A DNA stretch of 64,000 bases from Caballeronia megalochromosomata (GTDB taxonomy: Bacteria > Pseudomonadota > Gammaproteobacteria > Burkholderiales > Burkholderiaceae), in assembly GCA_001580565.1 (NCBI GenBank), contig LRBF01000049.1, positions 1 through 64,000 on the forward strand, written 5' to 3'. Each line of letters begins with the position of its first letter. Position 1 is the stretch's first letter. Positions 1 to 8,747 of this stretch are shown piece after piece. A program made the translations under genes and the position numbers. The notes beneath the pieces are model-generated. The model was not told the origin of the DNA, searched no databases, and saw nothing but the letters and a program-made list of their open reading frames with translations.

Positions 1-117
1 ACCCCATCAACGTCGGTCAACGGGTAGACTAACCACGTTTTGGAAAATCGCCACCCAATTCTTTACCGCTTCTTCCCAGATTGGTTGTGTTGACCACGTC
101 AACTCAACAACAAGTCA
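1..117. other. rRNA operon spacer upstream of 5S
   Basis: No reading frame or RNA fold is recognised here. Because a complete 5S gene follows directly, this is most likely the 23S-5S internal spacer of an rRNA operon whose 23S gene lies outside the window. The usual 3' end of 23S is not visible in these bases. Confidence 0.6.
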
Positions 118-233
118 TGCCTGATGACCATAGCGAGTCGGTCCCACCCCTTCCCATCCCGAACAGGACCGTGAAACGACTCCACGCCGATGATAGTGCG
201 GAGCTCCCGTGTGAAAGTAGGTAATCGTCAGGC
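118..233 (+). rRNA. rrf: 5S ribosomal RNA
   Basis: The stretch reads as a complete betaproteobacterial 5S rRNA. Its 5' end (GCCTGATGACCATAGC) pairs with the 3' end (ATCGTCAGGC) to form helix I, and the conserved blocks CCCATCCCGAACAGG and GAAAGTAGGTAATCG are present at the right spacing. The length of about 116 nt fits the family. It lies at the distal end of an rRNA operon transcribed rightward and is followed 16 bases later by a strong terminator. The exact ends may be off by one or two bases. Confidence 0.96.
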
Positions 234-248
234 TCCTCATGCACCAAA

Positions 249-281
249 CAAAAACCCCACCCCACAAAGGTGGGGTTTTTG
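249..281. terminator. Bidirectional intrinsic terminator between 5S and bacterioferritin
   Basis: A 12-13 bp perfect stem (arms 249-261 and 269-281, 7-nt loop) has an A-run on one arm and a T-run on the other, so it can end transcription from both sides. It lies between the convergent 5S rRNA gene and the bacterioferritin gene, where a shared terminator is expected. Confidence 0.92.
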
Positions 282-292
282 CGTTTGAGCCG

Positions 293-769
293 TCACACGA
301 CCTTGTGAATGGCGGACTGCTGGTAGTTTTCGATGCCAATCTTGTCGATGAGGCCGATCTGAATCTCCAGCCAGTCGATGTGATCCTCGGTGGCGTCGAG
401 GAGTTCGACCAGGATCTCTCTTGAGACGAAGTCCCGCACCGACTCGCAATAGACGACGCCTTCCTTGCACTGAACTTGAGCCGCCTTCTCCAGCGCGAGA
501 TCATTCTGGAGTACTTCGAGCGTGTGTTTGCCGATAGCGAGCGGATGGAGATCCTGCAAGTTGGGCATTCCATCGAGCATGAGGATGCGCTCGATCAGCT
601 TGTCCGCATGCGTCAACTCGTCCATCGACTCGTTGTATTCGTGCGCGCCGAGCTCCACGAAACCCCAATGCTTGTAGAGGCGCCCATGAAGAAGGTACTG
701 ATGCACGGCCGTCAGTTCGTTCTTCAGTTCGGCGTTGAGGTAGTCAATCACTTTCGGATCGCCTTGCAT
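293..769 (-). CDS. bfr: Bacterioferritin-like iron storage protein, heme-ligand Met replaced
   Basis: A 158-residue four-helix ferritin-fold protein with the usual bacterioferritin length and start (MQGDPKVIDYLN). It stores iron as a ferric mineral in a 24-subunit shell. Ferroxidase residues E18, E51, H54, E94 and H130 (E. coli Bfr numbering, ungapped alignment by eye) are present. Two positions differ. The axial heme ligand Met52 is Leu in MDELTHADK, and position 127 is Thr with Glu at 128. The protein may therefore bind no heme, like FtnA-type subunits that co-assemble with a heme-binding Bfr. An AGGAGA-like ribosome site precedes the ATG. A weak Fur-like box lies about 70-80 bp upstream, and the iron uptake operon ends just beyond it. 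Confidence 0.93.
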   Translation of the reverse strand: MQGDPKVIDYLNAELKNELTAVHQYLLHGRLYKHWGFVELGAHEYNESMDELTHADKLIERILMLDGMPNLQDLHPLAIGKHTLEVLQNDLALEKAAQVQCKEGVVYCESVRDFVSREILVELLDATEDHIDWLEIQIGLIDKIGIENYQQSAIHKVV

Positions 770-835
770 ACCGTCTCCTGCCTCGTCGTTTCGCTACACA
801 CTCAGGATAGACGCTGAGCGATAACAGGCCGACAA

Positions 836-850
836 CGAGACTCATTTTCA
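836..850 (-). promoter_or_regulatory. Possible weak Fur box upstream of bacterioferritin
   Basis: On the minus strand TGAAAATGAGTCTCG matches the 7-1-7 Fur consensus TGATAATNATTATCA at 10 of 14 fixed positions. It sits 67-81 bp upstream of the bacterioferritin start. The match is modest, so this is a candidate only. Confidence 0.35.
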
Positions 851-860
851 TTCGCACTGG

Positions 861-1925
861 CTAGCGTCTAGCGTTCGTCGAGTCGACGACGCGATAAGCA
901 ACCGCGCCGCCTTCTACCGACAGATGGACCTGCTCGTCGATGCGCGGTGCACAAAAGCCATGCACGCAGGCGACGACCGTGCAGTCTTGCGCGTGTTTGA
1001 GCCTGAGCGTGACGAACGCATCGCGGCCATTGAAGCCGACGTCGACCACGATCGCTTCGTGCGACACGGGCGATGCCTCCGCAGCCACGCGAATCTGTTC
1101 GGGCCGGAGCATCACATCGACCGCGCCCGCTTCGATGGAGTTCGCGAGCGGGAGTCTGCCGAGCGCGCAACGCGCGAACTTGCCATCGGCGACGCCGCGC
1201 AGCAGCACCGCGTCGCCGACGAATGCCGCCAGTTCCCGCGTCGCCGGCCGTCGATAGATCTCCTGAGCAGACGCGCTCTGCACGAGGCTGCCGTTCCAGA
1301 GGACGGCGACTTGCTGCCCCAGCGAAAGCGCCTCCGCCTGATCGTGCGTAACCAGCACGGCCGTCGTGCCGGTCTGCGCCAGCGCACGCGCGACGGCTTT
1401 GCGCGTCTCGATCCGCAGGGCCGCATCGAGCGATGAGAACGGTTCGTCGAGCAGGATCAGGCCCGGCGTTGGCGCGAGCGCCCGCGCCAGCGCGACGCGT
1501 TGCTGCTGCCCGCCGGAAAGCTGTTGCGGCGCGCGCTGCGCATAGTCGAGCGGCAGACCGACGAGCGCCAGCAACTCCGCCACGCGATGATGCACGCGGC
1601 GCTCGCCGCGCGGCAGTCCGAACACGATGTTCTCCGCCACCGACAGATGCGGAAACAGTGCGCCTTCCTGCGGTACGTACCCGATACGCCGATGCTCCGA
1701 CGGCACGAACGAGCCGGGGCCGTCCACGCGGCGCCCGTCGATTTCGATGACGCCGCCATCCGCGCGCTCGAAACCGCATAAGAGACGCAGCAACGTCGTC
1801 TTGCCGCTTCCGGACGGGCCGAGCAGCGCGAACAGCGTGCCCGGCGAGACCGCCAGATCGACGCCATGCAGCACCGGATGATCATCGAAGGCCTTGCGTA
1901 GACCCTGGACGCGAAGTTCGCTCAT
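861..1925 (-). CDS. fbpC: Ferric iron ABC transporter ATP-binding protein
   Basis: A 354-residue ATPase that energises ferric iron import through the FbpB permease at the inner membrane. Walker A (GPSGSGKTTLL), Q-loop (PQEGALFP), the signature LSGGQQQRVALARAL and Walker B (LILLDEPFSSLD) appear in order within the first 210 residues. A C-terminal extension of about 120 residues is consistent with the TOBE-type regulatory domain of FbpC/PotA-like ATPases. The ATG was chosen because it overlaps the permease stop codon as ATGA, a typical translational coupling; the frame stays open upstream but only as a shadow of the permease gene. It is the last gene of the Fur-linked iron operon. Confidence 0.93.
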   Translation of the reverse strand: MSELRVQGLRKAFDDHPVLHGVDLAVSPGTLFALLGPSGSGKTTLLRLLCGFERADGGVIEIDGRRVDGPGSFVPSEHRRIGYVPQEGALFPHLSVAENIVFGLPRGERRVHHRVAELLALVGLPLDYAQRAPQQLSGGQQQRVALARALAPTPGLILLDEPFSSLDAALRIETRKAVARALAQTGTTAVLVTHDQAEALSLGQQVAVLWNGSLVQSASAQEIYRRPATRELAAFVGDAVLLRGVADGKFARCALGRLPLANSIEAGAVDVMLRPEQIRVAAEASPVSHEAIVVDVGFNGRDAFVTLRLKHAQDCTVVACVHGFCAPRIDEQVHLSVEGGAVAYRVVDSTNARR

Positions 1926-3556
1926 GGAGTGGATGAATGCCGAGGGTCGAGCAGCGCGGATCGTCCGAGCAATACGAAAAGCAGGCCCGACGCGCAAAAC
2001 GAGATGAGGGTCAACAAGGCTGCATAGGGCGCGGCGGCGGCGAACGCGAGCGTCGAGGTATCGGACCAGACTTGCGTCGCGAGCGTGTGGGTGTCGAGCG
2101 GCGCGAGCAGCAGTGTCGCGTTCAGTTCCGTGACCACGGAGATGAAGACCATCGCCGCCGCCGCGCCGAAGCCCGGACCGGCGAGCGGCAGCATCACGCG
2201 CAGGAAGGTCTGCGTGACGTCGAGGCCGAGCGAGCGCGCGGTGTCTTCGAGACGCGGTTGCGCCTGCATCAACGCAGCCCGCACGCTGACGAGCGCGAGC
2301 GGCAGGAAGAGAATCGCGTAGGCGGCGATCAGGAGCGTCACGCCTTGATACAGCGGTTGCAGCGCACGCACCGCGAGCGACACGATAGCCAGCGCGATCA
2401 CGAGTCCCGGCACGCCTTGCGCGAGAAACACGACGCGCTCCATCGCGGTCGCGATGCGTCCGGGAAAGCGCACGAGCAAGAGCGCGAGCGGAAATGACAG
2501 GAGCACGGTGACGATCGCCGCGAGCAGGCCGAAGCCGACGGAGGACATCGTCGCATCGAACAATAATTTCGGCGATACCTCCGCGGGCGTGACGGCCGCC
2601 GCGCCTTCCTGCGTGAGCCAGAACGCGATCATGCCGAGCGGCACGCCGAGCGTGACGATGGCGAGCGCGCCGAAGCCCCCGACGACCGGCCAGCGCCATC
2701 GTCCGAGTTCATAACGCAGCGCCGCGCGGCGCGCGCCGCGATCGACGCGTTCATAGCGCGCGCGTCCACGCAGGCGGAACTCGAGCGCGAGCAGGATCAG
2801 ACACAGCAACAACAGGACGCACGCGACGAGCGATGCGCCGCCGCCGTCGAAACTCGTGCGGTACTCCGCGTAGATTTCTGTGGTGAACGTGCGATAACGC
2901 AGCATCTGGAACGCGCCGAACTCCGACAGCACGCCCAGCGCGACGAGCAGCATGCCGCCGAGCAGCGCGGGCCGCAATTGCGTCAACACCACGCGTGCGA
3001 ACACGGCCCATCGCCCGCAACCGAGCGAACGCGCGCTTTCTTCCAGTGCCGGATCCATGCCGCGCAAGGCCGCGGCGACAGGCAAGTACACCAGCGGAAA
3101 ATACGCCGACGTGATGACGAGCAACGCACCCAGGAAGTCCTGCAGGTCGAGGCTGATCGATACCCACGCATAACTCGAGACGAAAGCGGGCATCGCGAGC
3201 GGGGCGGCGGCGAGCATCGCCCAGACGCGTCGTCCGGGCAGACGCGTGCGCTCGATGAACCACGCTGCCGCCGTGCCGATCACAGCCGATGCGAACGTCG
3301 CCCCGAGCGTGATCCACAGTGTGTTGAGCAGCAACTCGCCGACGAGCGGCCGAAACAGCAATTCGACGGCATCGTCGAGTCCGTTCGCGCTCGCGCGCCA
3401 GAACGTGAACACGAGCGGCGCGAGCACGAGCAGCGCGGCCAGCGACGCGCCGGCGAGCAAGGCACGCGGCGCTCGCTTCGATGCCCGGACGGGGGCGTCG
3501 ACCGTGGACGGCGCCAGTGCCGAGACCGCTTCGCCCGGCTCGATCAATTCGCTCAC
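1922..3556 (-). CDS. fbpB: Ferric iron ABC transporter permease
   Basis: A 544-residue membrane protein with two fused permease halves. Each half carries the cytoplasmic coupling loop that contacts the ATPase (EESARSLGCGRWAVF near residue 170 and EDTARSLGLDVTQTF in the second half). About twelve hydrophobic segments are visible. The size and duplicated layout match FbpB/SfuB/AfuB. It passes iron delivered by the periplasmic FbpA into the cytoplasm. It starts 6 bases after the fbpA stop and its own stop overlaps the fbpC start, so the three are co-translated. Confidence 0.93.
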   Translation of the reverse strand: MSELIEPGEAVSALAPSTVDAPVRASKRAPRALLAGASLAALLVLAPLVFTFWRASANGLDDAVELLFRPLVGELLLNTLWITLGATFASAVIGTAAAWFIERTRLPGRRVWAMLAAAPLAMPAFVSSYAWVSISLDLQDFLGALLVITSAYFPLVYLPVAAALRGMDPALEESARSLGCGRWAVFARVVLTQLRPALLGGMLLVALGVLSEFGAFQMLRYRTFTTEIYAEYRTSFDGGGASLVACVLLLLCLILLALEFRLRGRARYERVDRGARRAALRYELGRWRWPVVGGFGALAIVTLGVPLGMIAFWLTQEGAAAVTPAEVSPKLLFDATMSSVGFGLLAAIVTVLLSFPLALLLVRFPGRIATAMERVVFLAQGVPGLVIALAIVSLAVRALQPLYQGVTLLIAAYAILFLPLALVSVRAALMQAQPRLEDTARSLGLDVTQTFLRVMLPLAGPGFGAAAAMVFISVVTELNATLLLAPLDTHTLATQVWSDTSTLAFAAAAPYAALLTLISFCASGLLFVLLGRSALLDPRHSSTP

Positions 3557-3562
3557 CGGTAT

Positions 3563-4579
3563 TCAGATCAGTCCGGCCTGACGCAGGAGCTTGCCAGCCT
3601 GACTGTCGTCGCCGAGTTGTTCGAGCGTGAGCGCGGGCGGCTGCAACTGGTCGAACGGCTTGAGCAGCGGATCGGGCGCGACGCCCGCGAGCAGCGGATA
3701 TTCATAGCTCACGCGGCTTTTCGCCATCAACGCCTGCGCGCGTTCGCTGACGAGATACTTGAGGAACTGCTGCGCACCGTCGACGTTATGCGCATTCTTC
3801 ATGATCGCCGCACCCGACACATTGACGAGTCCGCCGACATCGCCGTTGCCGTAGTGATGGATCGCGCTGCGCGTGGCCTTGTCGCCGAGTTCGGCATGCA
3901 GGCGCGCCCAGTAGTAATTGTTGATGATGCCGGTCGTCACGCCGCCGCGATTGACGGCCGCGACCACGCCTTCGTCATCGTCGAAGATCTGCGCGTTGCT
4001 TTTCAGTCCCTTCAGCCATTGCAGCGTCTGGTCCTGGCCCTTCAACGCGAGCACCGCGCTCACGAGCGGCAGAAAATCCGCGTCGCTCGGCGCGATGCCG
4101 ACCTTGCCCTTCCATTCGGGCTTGGCGAGATCGAAGAGCGAGGGCGGCAGTTGCGACGGCTGGATCTTGCCCGTGTTGTACGCGAGCACGCTTTCGCGCG
4201 CGGTGACGCCGACCCATTGTCCGGTCGGCGAGTTGTAGCGCGCGGGGATGATCGAGAGCGTCGCCGGATCGACTTTGGCGAGGAGGCTTTTCTCTTCCAG
4301 CAACATGAGTTCGGGCGAATTCTCGGTGAAGTACACGTCCGCCGGCGTATTCGCGCCTTCCGCGACGAGCTGGGCCGCCAGCGCCGGCCCTTCGCCATTG
4401 CGAATTTTCACGCCGATGCCCGTTTGCTGCTCGAAGTCCTTCGCGAGCATGTTCATGACCTGCTCGTGCTGCGCGTTGTACACGACGATCGATGCCGCGT
4501 GCGCGCTCACCGCGATCGACAGCGTCAACATCACCACTTGCGACAGTTGCCGCATCAGGCCGAACCGGGATTGAGACAT
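3563..4579 (-). CDS. fbpA: Periplasmic ferric iron-binding protein
   Basis: A 338-residue extracellular solute-binding protein with a Sec signal peptide (hydrophobic core about residues 11-26, cleavage near AHA). It binds Fe(III) in the periplasm and hands it to FbpB. The adjacent tyrosine pair in NNYYWAR (Y222, Y223) and the early NAQHEQ segment match the metal ligands of FbpA/FutA-type proteins. The ATG at 4579 has an AGAGGAA ribosome site. The open frame continues upstream but only inside the peroxidase gene, so it was trimmed. It lies 50 bp downstream of efeB. Confidence 0.93.
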   Translation of the reverse strand: MSQSRFGLMRQLSQVVMLTLSIAVSAHAASIVVYNAQHEQVMNMLAKDFEQQTGIGVKIRNGEGPALAAQLVAEGANTPADVYFTENSPELMLLEEKSLLAKVDPATLSIIPARYNSPTGQWVGVTARESVLAYNTGKIQPSQLPPSLFDLAKPEWKGKVGIAPSDADFLPLVSAVLALKGQDQTLQWLKGLKSNAQIFDDDEGVVAAVNRGGVTTGIINNYYWARLHAELGDKATRSAIHHYGNGDVGGLVNVSGAAIMKNAHNVDGAQQFLKYLVSERAQALMAKSRVSYEYPLLAGVAPDPLLKPFDQLQPPALTLEQLGDDSQAGKLLRQAGLI

Positions 4580-4629
4580 GGAGTGTGTTCCTCTTGACGT
4601 TATGTTTTTGTGCTCGCGCGTGCCTGTCT

Positions 4630-5916
4630 TCAGGCCTCGAACAATTGCGCGCCGATATACGAGCCTTCTTTCGCGCCCGGCGGCACCGCGAAAACCGCGC
4701 TGCCCACATGCGTGGTGAACTGGTTCATCATGTCGAACTTCGCCAGCTTCGCGTTGATCGGAATGAAGCCCGTGCGCGGGTCCGACTGATGCGCGATGAA
4801 GATCAGCCCCGCGTCGTACTCGGTTTCCTGCCGCCACGGCGGCCAGCGTTCGATATAGAAGTTGGTGCCGTCGTTGTACGAGTACGAGCGGCGCAGGATC
4901 TGCATGCCGCTGTTGGTCAGGTGATTCGACAGCCGCACGTGCGAGTTTTCCGCGATGTCCGGATTGCCGTCCTTGTCGGCGGCATCGAAATCGACAGCAT
5001 CGAACTCGTTCTTCTTGCCGATGGGCGCGCCGCTGTACTTGTGACGCCCGAAGACCTGCTCCTGAAAGCCCAGCTCCATCGTGTCCCAGTGCTCGAGCGT
5101 GATGCGGATGCGGCGCACCACGGTGTAGGTGCCGCCTTTCATCCACGGTGCGTCGGCGCCGTCGGCCCAGACGAACTGGTTCATGAGCGGCGGCTGCGCG
5201 GTCGACGGATTGTTGGTGCCGTCCTTGAAGCCCATCAGGTTGCGCGGCGTCTGTCCCTTCGGCCCCGAAAGGAATCCCGCCTGGCCCCAGCGGATCGTCG
5301 TCACGTTCGCGATCGTGCCCATGCGCGCGAGTTGCCGCACCGCGTGGAACGCGACCTGCGCGTCGTTCGCGCACGCCTGGATCATCAGATCGCCGCCGGT
5401 CTTCTCGGGAATGAGCTGATCGCCGTTGAAGCGCGGCAAGTCCACGAGCGCGGCGGGACGCTTCGATGCAAGACCGAAGCGATCGCGGCCGTCGCCCGTC
5501 TTGAAGAGGCCCGGCCCGAAGCCGAACGTGATCGTCAGTGCGGATGCGCCGAGTCCCAGCACGTCGGCGGAATCGGGCGCGGACTTGTCGTCGGGCGTGT
5601 CGAGCGCGGCGGCGGTGTCGCCGCGCGTCATGCGTGCCGCGGCGACTGTCCACGCGCGCAGGAGCGCGATGAGTTCATCGCGCTGATCGGTCTTCACGTC
5701 GAACGCCGCCATGTACGTGTGGCTTTGCTGCGGCGTTACGATGCCTGCCTGATGCGCGCCGTAAAACGGCTCGGTCTGCCGTTGCGCGTCGTCGGCGGGC
5801 GTGCGTGTGAGCGCGGCCCGCGCGACGCCCGCGCCCGAAGCGAGGCCCGCTGCCGCGCCCGCCTTCAGAAAACCGCGCCGGCCCGGGCGTCGTGGGGTGG
5901 TTTGATCGTCGTTCAT
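4630..5916 (-). CDS. efeB: Tat-exported DyP-type heme peroxidase / deferrochelatase EfeB
   Basis: A 428-residue dye-decolorizing-type peroxidase. The N terminus carries a twin-arginine signal (RRGFLKA at 13-19, followed by an Ala/Gly-rich core), so the folded heme enzyme is exported to the periplasm. The DyP hallmark GFKDG (catalytic Asp232), the proximal heme His in NSHVRLS (H326) and the distal Arg in LRRSYSY are all present. In E. coli EfeB works with EfeU and EfeO. Here neither is present, and the gene is coupled to FbpABC instead. A role in handling ferrous or heme iron before FbpA loading is inferred. Confidence 0.93.
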   Translation of the reverse strand: MNDDQTTPRRPGRRGFLKAGAAAGLASGAGVARAALTRTPADDAQRQTEPFYGAHQAGIVTPQQSHTYMAAFDVKTDQRDELIALLRAWTVAAARMTRGDTAAALDTPDDKSAPDSADVLGLGASALTITFGFGPGLFKTGDGRDRFGLASKRPAALVDLPRFNGDQLIPEKTGGDLMIQACANDAQVAFHAVRQLARMGTIANVTTIRWGQAGFLSGPKGQTPRNLMGFKDGTNNPSTAQPPLMNQFVWADGADAPWMKGGTYTVVRRIRITLEHWDTMELGFQEQVFGRHKYSGAPIGKKNEFDAVDFDAADKDGNPDIAENSHVRLSNHLTNSGMQILRRSYSYNDGTNFYIERWPPWRQETEYDAGLIFIAHQSDPRTGFIPINAKLAKFDMMNQFTTHVGSAVFAVPPGAKEGSYIGAQLFEA

Positions 5917-5949
5917 GATGCTGCCTTTCTTCGCGTGCCAGCCTGCTCG

Positions 5950-7095
5950 TCACTTCGCGATGACGAGCGTGTTGACATCGTCCTGCACGTAATAGAACCC
6001 GTCGCCTTCCGGCGTCATCGCGATGCCGAACAGGTCGCCGTTGCCCGGAGGGCTTTGCGCCTTGTCGGTGTCGATCCAGCGCGCATAGAGCTGCTTGCCG
6101 CTTTCGGGAATGATTTCGACTACCTGGCCATTGAGCGCGTTGGTCACGAGCAGGTGGCCGTTGGGCGCGGTGACCATCGCGAGCGGACGATGCAGCAGGC
6201 CGTCGGCGGTCAACTGCCGTCCGACACCCGCGCTGGTGTCGCGCGTCAACGGGTCGTCGATTTCGTTGATGCGGTTGCCGATCGCGTCCGACACGTACAG
6301 CAGTTTCTTGTCCGCCGAAAGCGCGAGCCCGGTCGGGCCGACGAGGAACACGCCTTTGTCGGCCTGCGCGCCGAAGCCGCTGCCGACCACGGTTTCCTTC
6401 TTCACGACCGGCGGCTGCCCTTCGGGAATGTCGAGATCGAGCCGCAGCACGGTGGCCTGCTTGAATACGGGCGGATTGCCGTCGGCGCTGCCCACGCCGA
6501 AGCCCGCCATGCTGATGAACAGCGTGGCGCTCGTGCCTTTGTCGTCCACGGCCATGTTGCCCCACGGATCGTTGATGTTCGGGCTCGACCACACCTTCGC
6601 GATCTTCCCGCCCGAATCGAGCACGACGAGACAGCCCGCGCCCTTAGTGCCCGTGGTGCCGTCGTTGCTGGGCGTGCTGCCGACGATCACCCAGCCCGAC
6701 TTGAGCATGGTCATCGCCGTCGAAAGGCCGACCCCGCCCGGGCACTCCTTCAGATCGCGCGGGATCTGCGCGAACAGCGTCATCTCTTTCGTGTCGGGGT
6801 GATAGTTGACGATGGTGCTGCCCGTGCCCTGCAGATTGGCCGCGTTGTTGAAGTTGTCGATGAGTACGTCGCCCTTTTTTATCGTCCCCGCCGAGACCGG
6901 CGCGACGAAGATCGCATACGGATTCTGGTCGCCGTTGTCCGGCACGGTGTTGATGAGCGTCGTGTTACGGTGCAGCGTTTCGAGGAAGCCTTGCGGCTCG
7001 GCATGCGCCGCGATCGCGACGAAGCACGCCGCACACGCGGCGAACCTGCGTGTTGTCGAAGTCAGAAAAGCGCGCGTGATATGGATGGCCGTCAT
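5950..7095 (-). CDS. Secreted beta-propeller-like protein of unknown function
   Basis: A 381-residue exported protein with a signal peptide ending near AIAAHA. The mature part repeats short blade-like units such as GPTGLALSADKKLLYVSD, MVTAPNGHLLVTNALN and FGIAMTPEGDGFYYV, which suggests an NHL/YVTN-type six-bladed propeller. No catalytic motif is recognised. It sits between the porin and efeB in the iron operon, so a periplasmic or surface role in iron handling is inferred. An alternative ATG at 7140 overlaps the porin stop as TGATG and would add 15 residues. The later ATG gives a cleaner signal peptide. Confidence 0.8.
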   Translation of the reverse strand: MTAIHITRAFLTSTTRRFAACAACFVAIAAHAEPQGFLETLHRNTTLINTVPDNGDQNPYAIFVAPVSAGTIKKGDVLIDNFNNAANLQGTGSTIVNYHPDTKEMTLFAQIPRDLKECPGGVGLSTAMTMLKSGWVIVGSTPSNDGTTGTKGAGCLVVLDSGGKIAKVWSSPNINDPWGNMAVDDKGTSATLFISMAGFGVGSADGNPPVFKQATVLRLDLDIPEGQPPVVKKETVVGSGFGAQADKGVFLVGPTGLALSADKKLLYVSDAIGNRINEIDDPLTRDTSAGVGRQLTADGLLHRPLAMVTAPNGHLLVTNALNGQVVEIIPESGKQLYARWIDTDKAQSPPGNGDLFGIAMTPEGDGFYYVQDDVNTLVIAK

Positions 7096-7139
7096 GATCT
7101 GAATGCTTTCAGTGTCGTGGAATGTCGCGCGTCGGGTCA

Positions 7140-8618
7140 TCAGAATGTGAGGTTCGCCCGCACGCCGATCACGAAGGTATTGCGCAGCGGTTGCGTCTGA
7201 TCGGTCGGGTTCTGGCCTGCGCCCGCATTGAATGTGTATTGCGCGTCGGCCTGCATGGTCCACCAAGGCGTCACCTGATAGACGTAGGTCGCCTCGATGG
7301 TGGTTTCCTGCGTTCTCACGCCATAGGGCGAGTTCAGGACGCTGCGGTAGTCGAGATCGAGATCGTGCACGTGATTGCCGACCTTGATATAGGTGACCGC
7401 GAGACCCACGCTGTCATTGTCGCGGCCCTTGAAGGGCGCTTTCATCACCACTCCCGCATTCGCCGAGAAGCTCACGAGATTGCGGTCGCCCGGCGCGCCC
7501 ATCAGGCGTGTGAATACGCCGATGCTGCGTGGCTCGTCGGGATCGGGGCGCCAGATCATCTGATCGGCCACGGCATAAAAGCTGTAGTTGCCGTGATGCG
7601 TTTGCGGCGTGCCGGTGGAATTCTTATCGGCGAGCGACAGTCCGGTGTTGTCGAAGCGTTGATCGTCGAAGCTATTGTTGTTGTACCAGACGCCCAACTT
7701 ATAGGTGCCCGGCAGCTTGTTGCTGTTCATGCCGACCATCTCGCCATCGGACGGCTGATTGATCGAGTACTGCACTTCGCCGATGAACAGCGTCCCGTTA
7801 TGCAGGTTGAAATTCGTGCCGTGCAGATTGTCCGGATTGTTGCCGAGCGGATCGCCGTCGAACACGCCCGCGAGCGCGGTGAGGTTCGGCGTGATCTGGC
7901 CGCGCACGCGCACGCCGAGCGCGGAAAGCGGATACGCCGGGCCGCCCGAGGGCATGTCGTACGAAGGCAGAGCGGGCCAGCCGAACATCGTGTTGATGAA
8001 GGTCGCCGCATACTGGCTCGTGATGAATTCCTGATCGATACTTTGCTGACCGATCTTCACATCGACACGCTTGTTCAGGAACGACTGCTGATACCACAAC
8101 TCCCACAGGCGCGTGGTGGCTTGCGCTTCGATCCCGCTCGCGGTGTTCAGCGTGCCGAGGTAGCGCGTGCTCAGGTTCGTACCGTGAATCTGCAGCGCGC
8201 TGACGTTGAACTGGCCGCCCGGCAGACCGAATGCCTTTTGCGTATCGATGCCGACTGTCGCGGTGGTCAGGCCGTCATAGGCGCCGCCGCGACCGAGCCC
8301 GCCGCGCAGGTTGGCGAGATACTCGCTCGTCTCGGTGAGCTGGAACGTGACGCCGTATTTGCCGAGCCACGGGCGCAAGCCGCCCATGTCGCCGAGCATG
8401 TTCTGGCGCGTCCAGAATCCGGTCCAGAAGTCGGACGGCTTGGCCTCAATCTGAAGGTCTGCTTCCGGCGCTTCCGGTGCGGCATCGGGACTGGCGGCCG
8501 CGAAGGCGCTTCCGGCGAGAGCGTTCAATATCAGTGCCGTGGCCGCGGGCATCACGAACCGGGCGGATGCCCCCCGGACGGCGCATCGATGCCGAAATGC
8601 GGATCGGTTATTTTTCAT
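7140..8618 (-). CDS. OprB-family outer-membrane porin
   Basis: A 492-residue outer-membrane protein with a signal peptide (cleavage near GSAFA) and the OprB-type layout. A soluble N-terminal part precedes repeated amphipathic beta strands, and the chain ends in Phe (RANLTF), as required for barrel insertion. OprB porins usually pass sugars, but here the gene is first in an iron operon, so an iron-related substrate is inferred. The ATG at 8618 has a strong AGGAG site 6 bases upstream. A promoter and Fur box lie about 100-145 bp upstream. Confidence 0.9.
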   Translation of the reverse strand: MKNNRSAFRHRCAVRGASARFVMPAATALILNALAGSAFAAASPDAAPEAPEADLQIEAKPSDFWTGFWTRQNMLGDMGGLRPWLGKYGVTFQLTETSEYLANLRGGLGRGGAYDGLTTATVGIDTQKAFGLPGGQFNVSALQIHGTNLSTRYLGTLNTASGIEAQATTRLWELWYQQSFLNKRVDVKIGQQSIDQEFITSQYAATFINTMFGWPALPSYDMPSGGPAYPLSALGVRVRGQITPNLTALAGVFDGDPLGNNPDNLHGTNFNLHNGTLFIGEVQYSINQPSDGEMVGMNSNKLPGTYKLGVWYNNNSFDDQRFDNTGLSLADKNSTGTPQTHHGNYSFYAVADQMIWRPDPDEPRSIGVFTRLMGAPGDRNLVSFSANAGVVMKAPFKGRDNDSVGLAVTYIKVGNHVHDLDLDYRSVLNSPYGVRTQETTIEATYVYQVTPWWTMQADAQYTFNAGAGQNPTDQTQPLRNTFVIGVRANLTF

Positions 8619-8712
8619 CGAACTCCTAATTGTTATTTTATTTCCGTCGCATTCATCGGAAAGATCGAATAGGTGCGGCGTTGCGATTTGTGTGCTGTAT
8701 GGCGTGAATCGA

Positions 8713-8741
8713 ATCGTACGTTGGACGTTTATTCTCGTCAA
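8713..8741 (-). promoter_or_regulatory. Sigma-70 promoter of the iron operon
   Basis: Minus-strand -35 TTGACG (8736-8741) and -10 TACGAT (8713-8718) are separated by exactly 17 bp. The promoter directs transcription into the OprB-type porin gene, giving a leader of about 85-90 nt. The Fur box abuts it on the upstream side. Confidence 0.75.
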
Positions 8742-8747
8742 TATAAA

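Noticed and set aside
1..117. 3' end of 23S rRNA at the left edge
   Set aside because: None of the conserved 23S terminal sequence is visible, so only a spacer is claimed.
860..872. GCTAGCGTCTAGC palindrome at the end of fbpC
   Set aside because: Short 5-3-5 repeat without a T-run. The stop codon lies inside it, and chance is a sufficient explanation.
7096..7140. Upstream ATG at 7140 as the start of the propeller gene
   Set aside because: It is coupled to the porin stop, but it places 15 polar residues before the signal peptide. It is kept only as an alternative.
4492..7200. 902-codon open frame on the + strand
   Set aside because: It is antisense to fbpA, efeB and the propeller gene, Arg/Val-rich, matches no family and has no ribosome site. 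It is a by-product of high GC.
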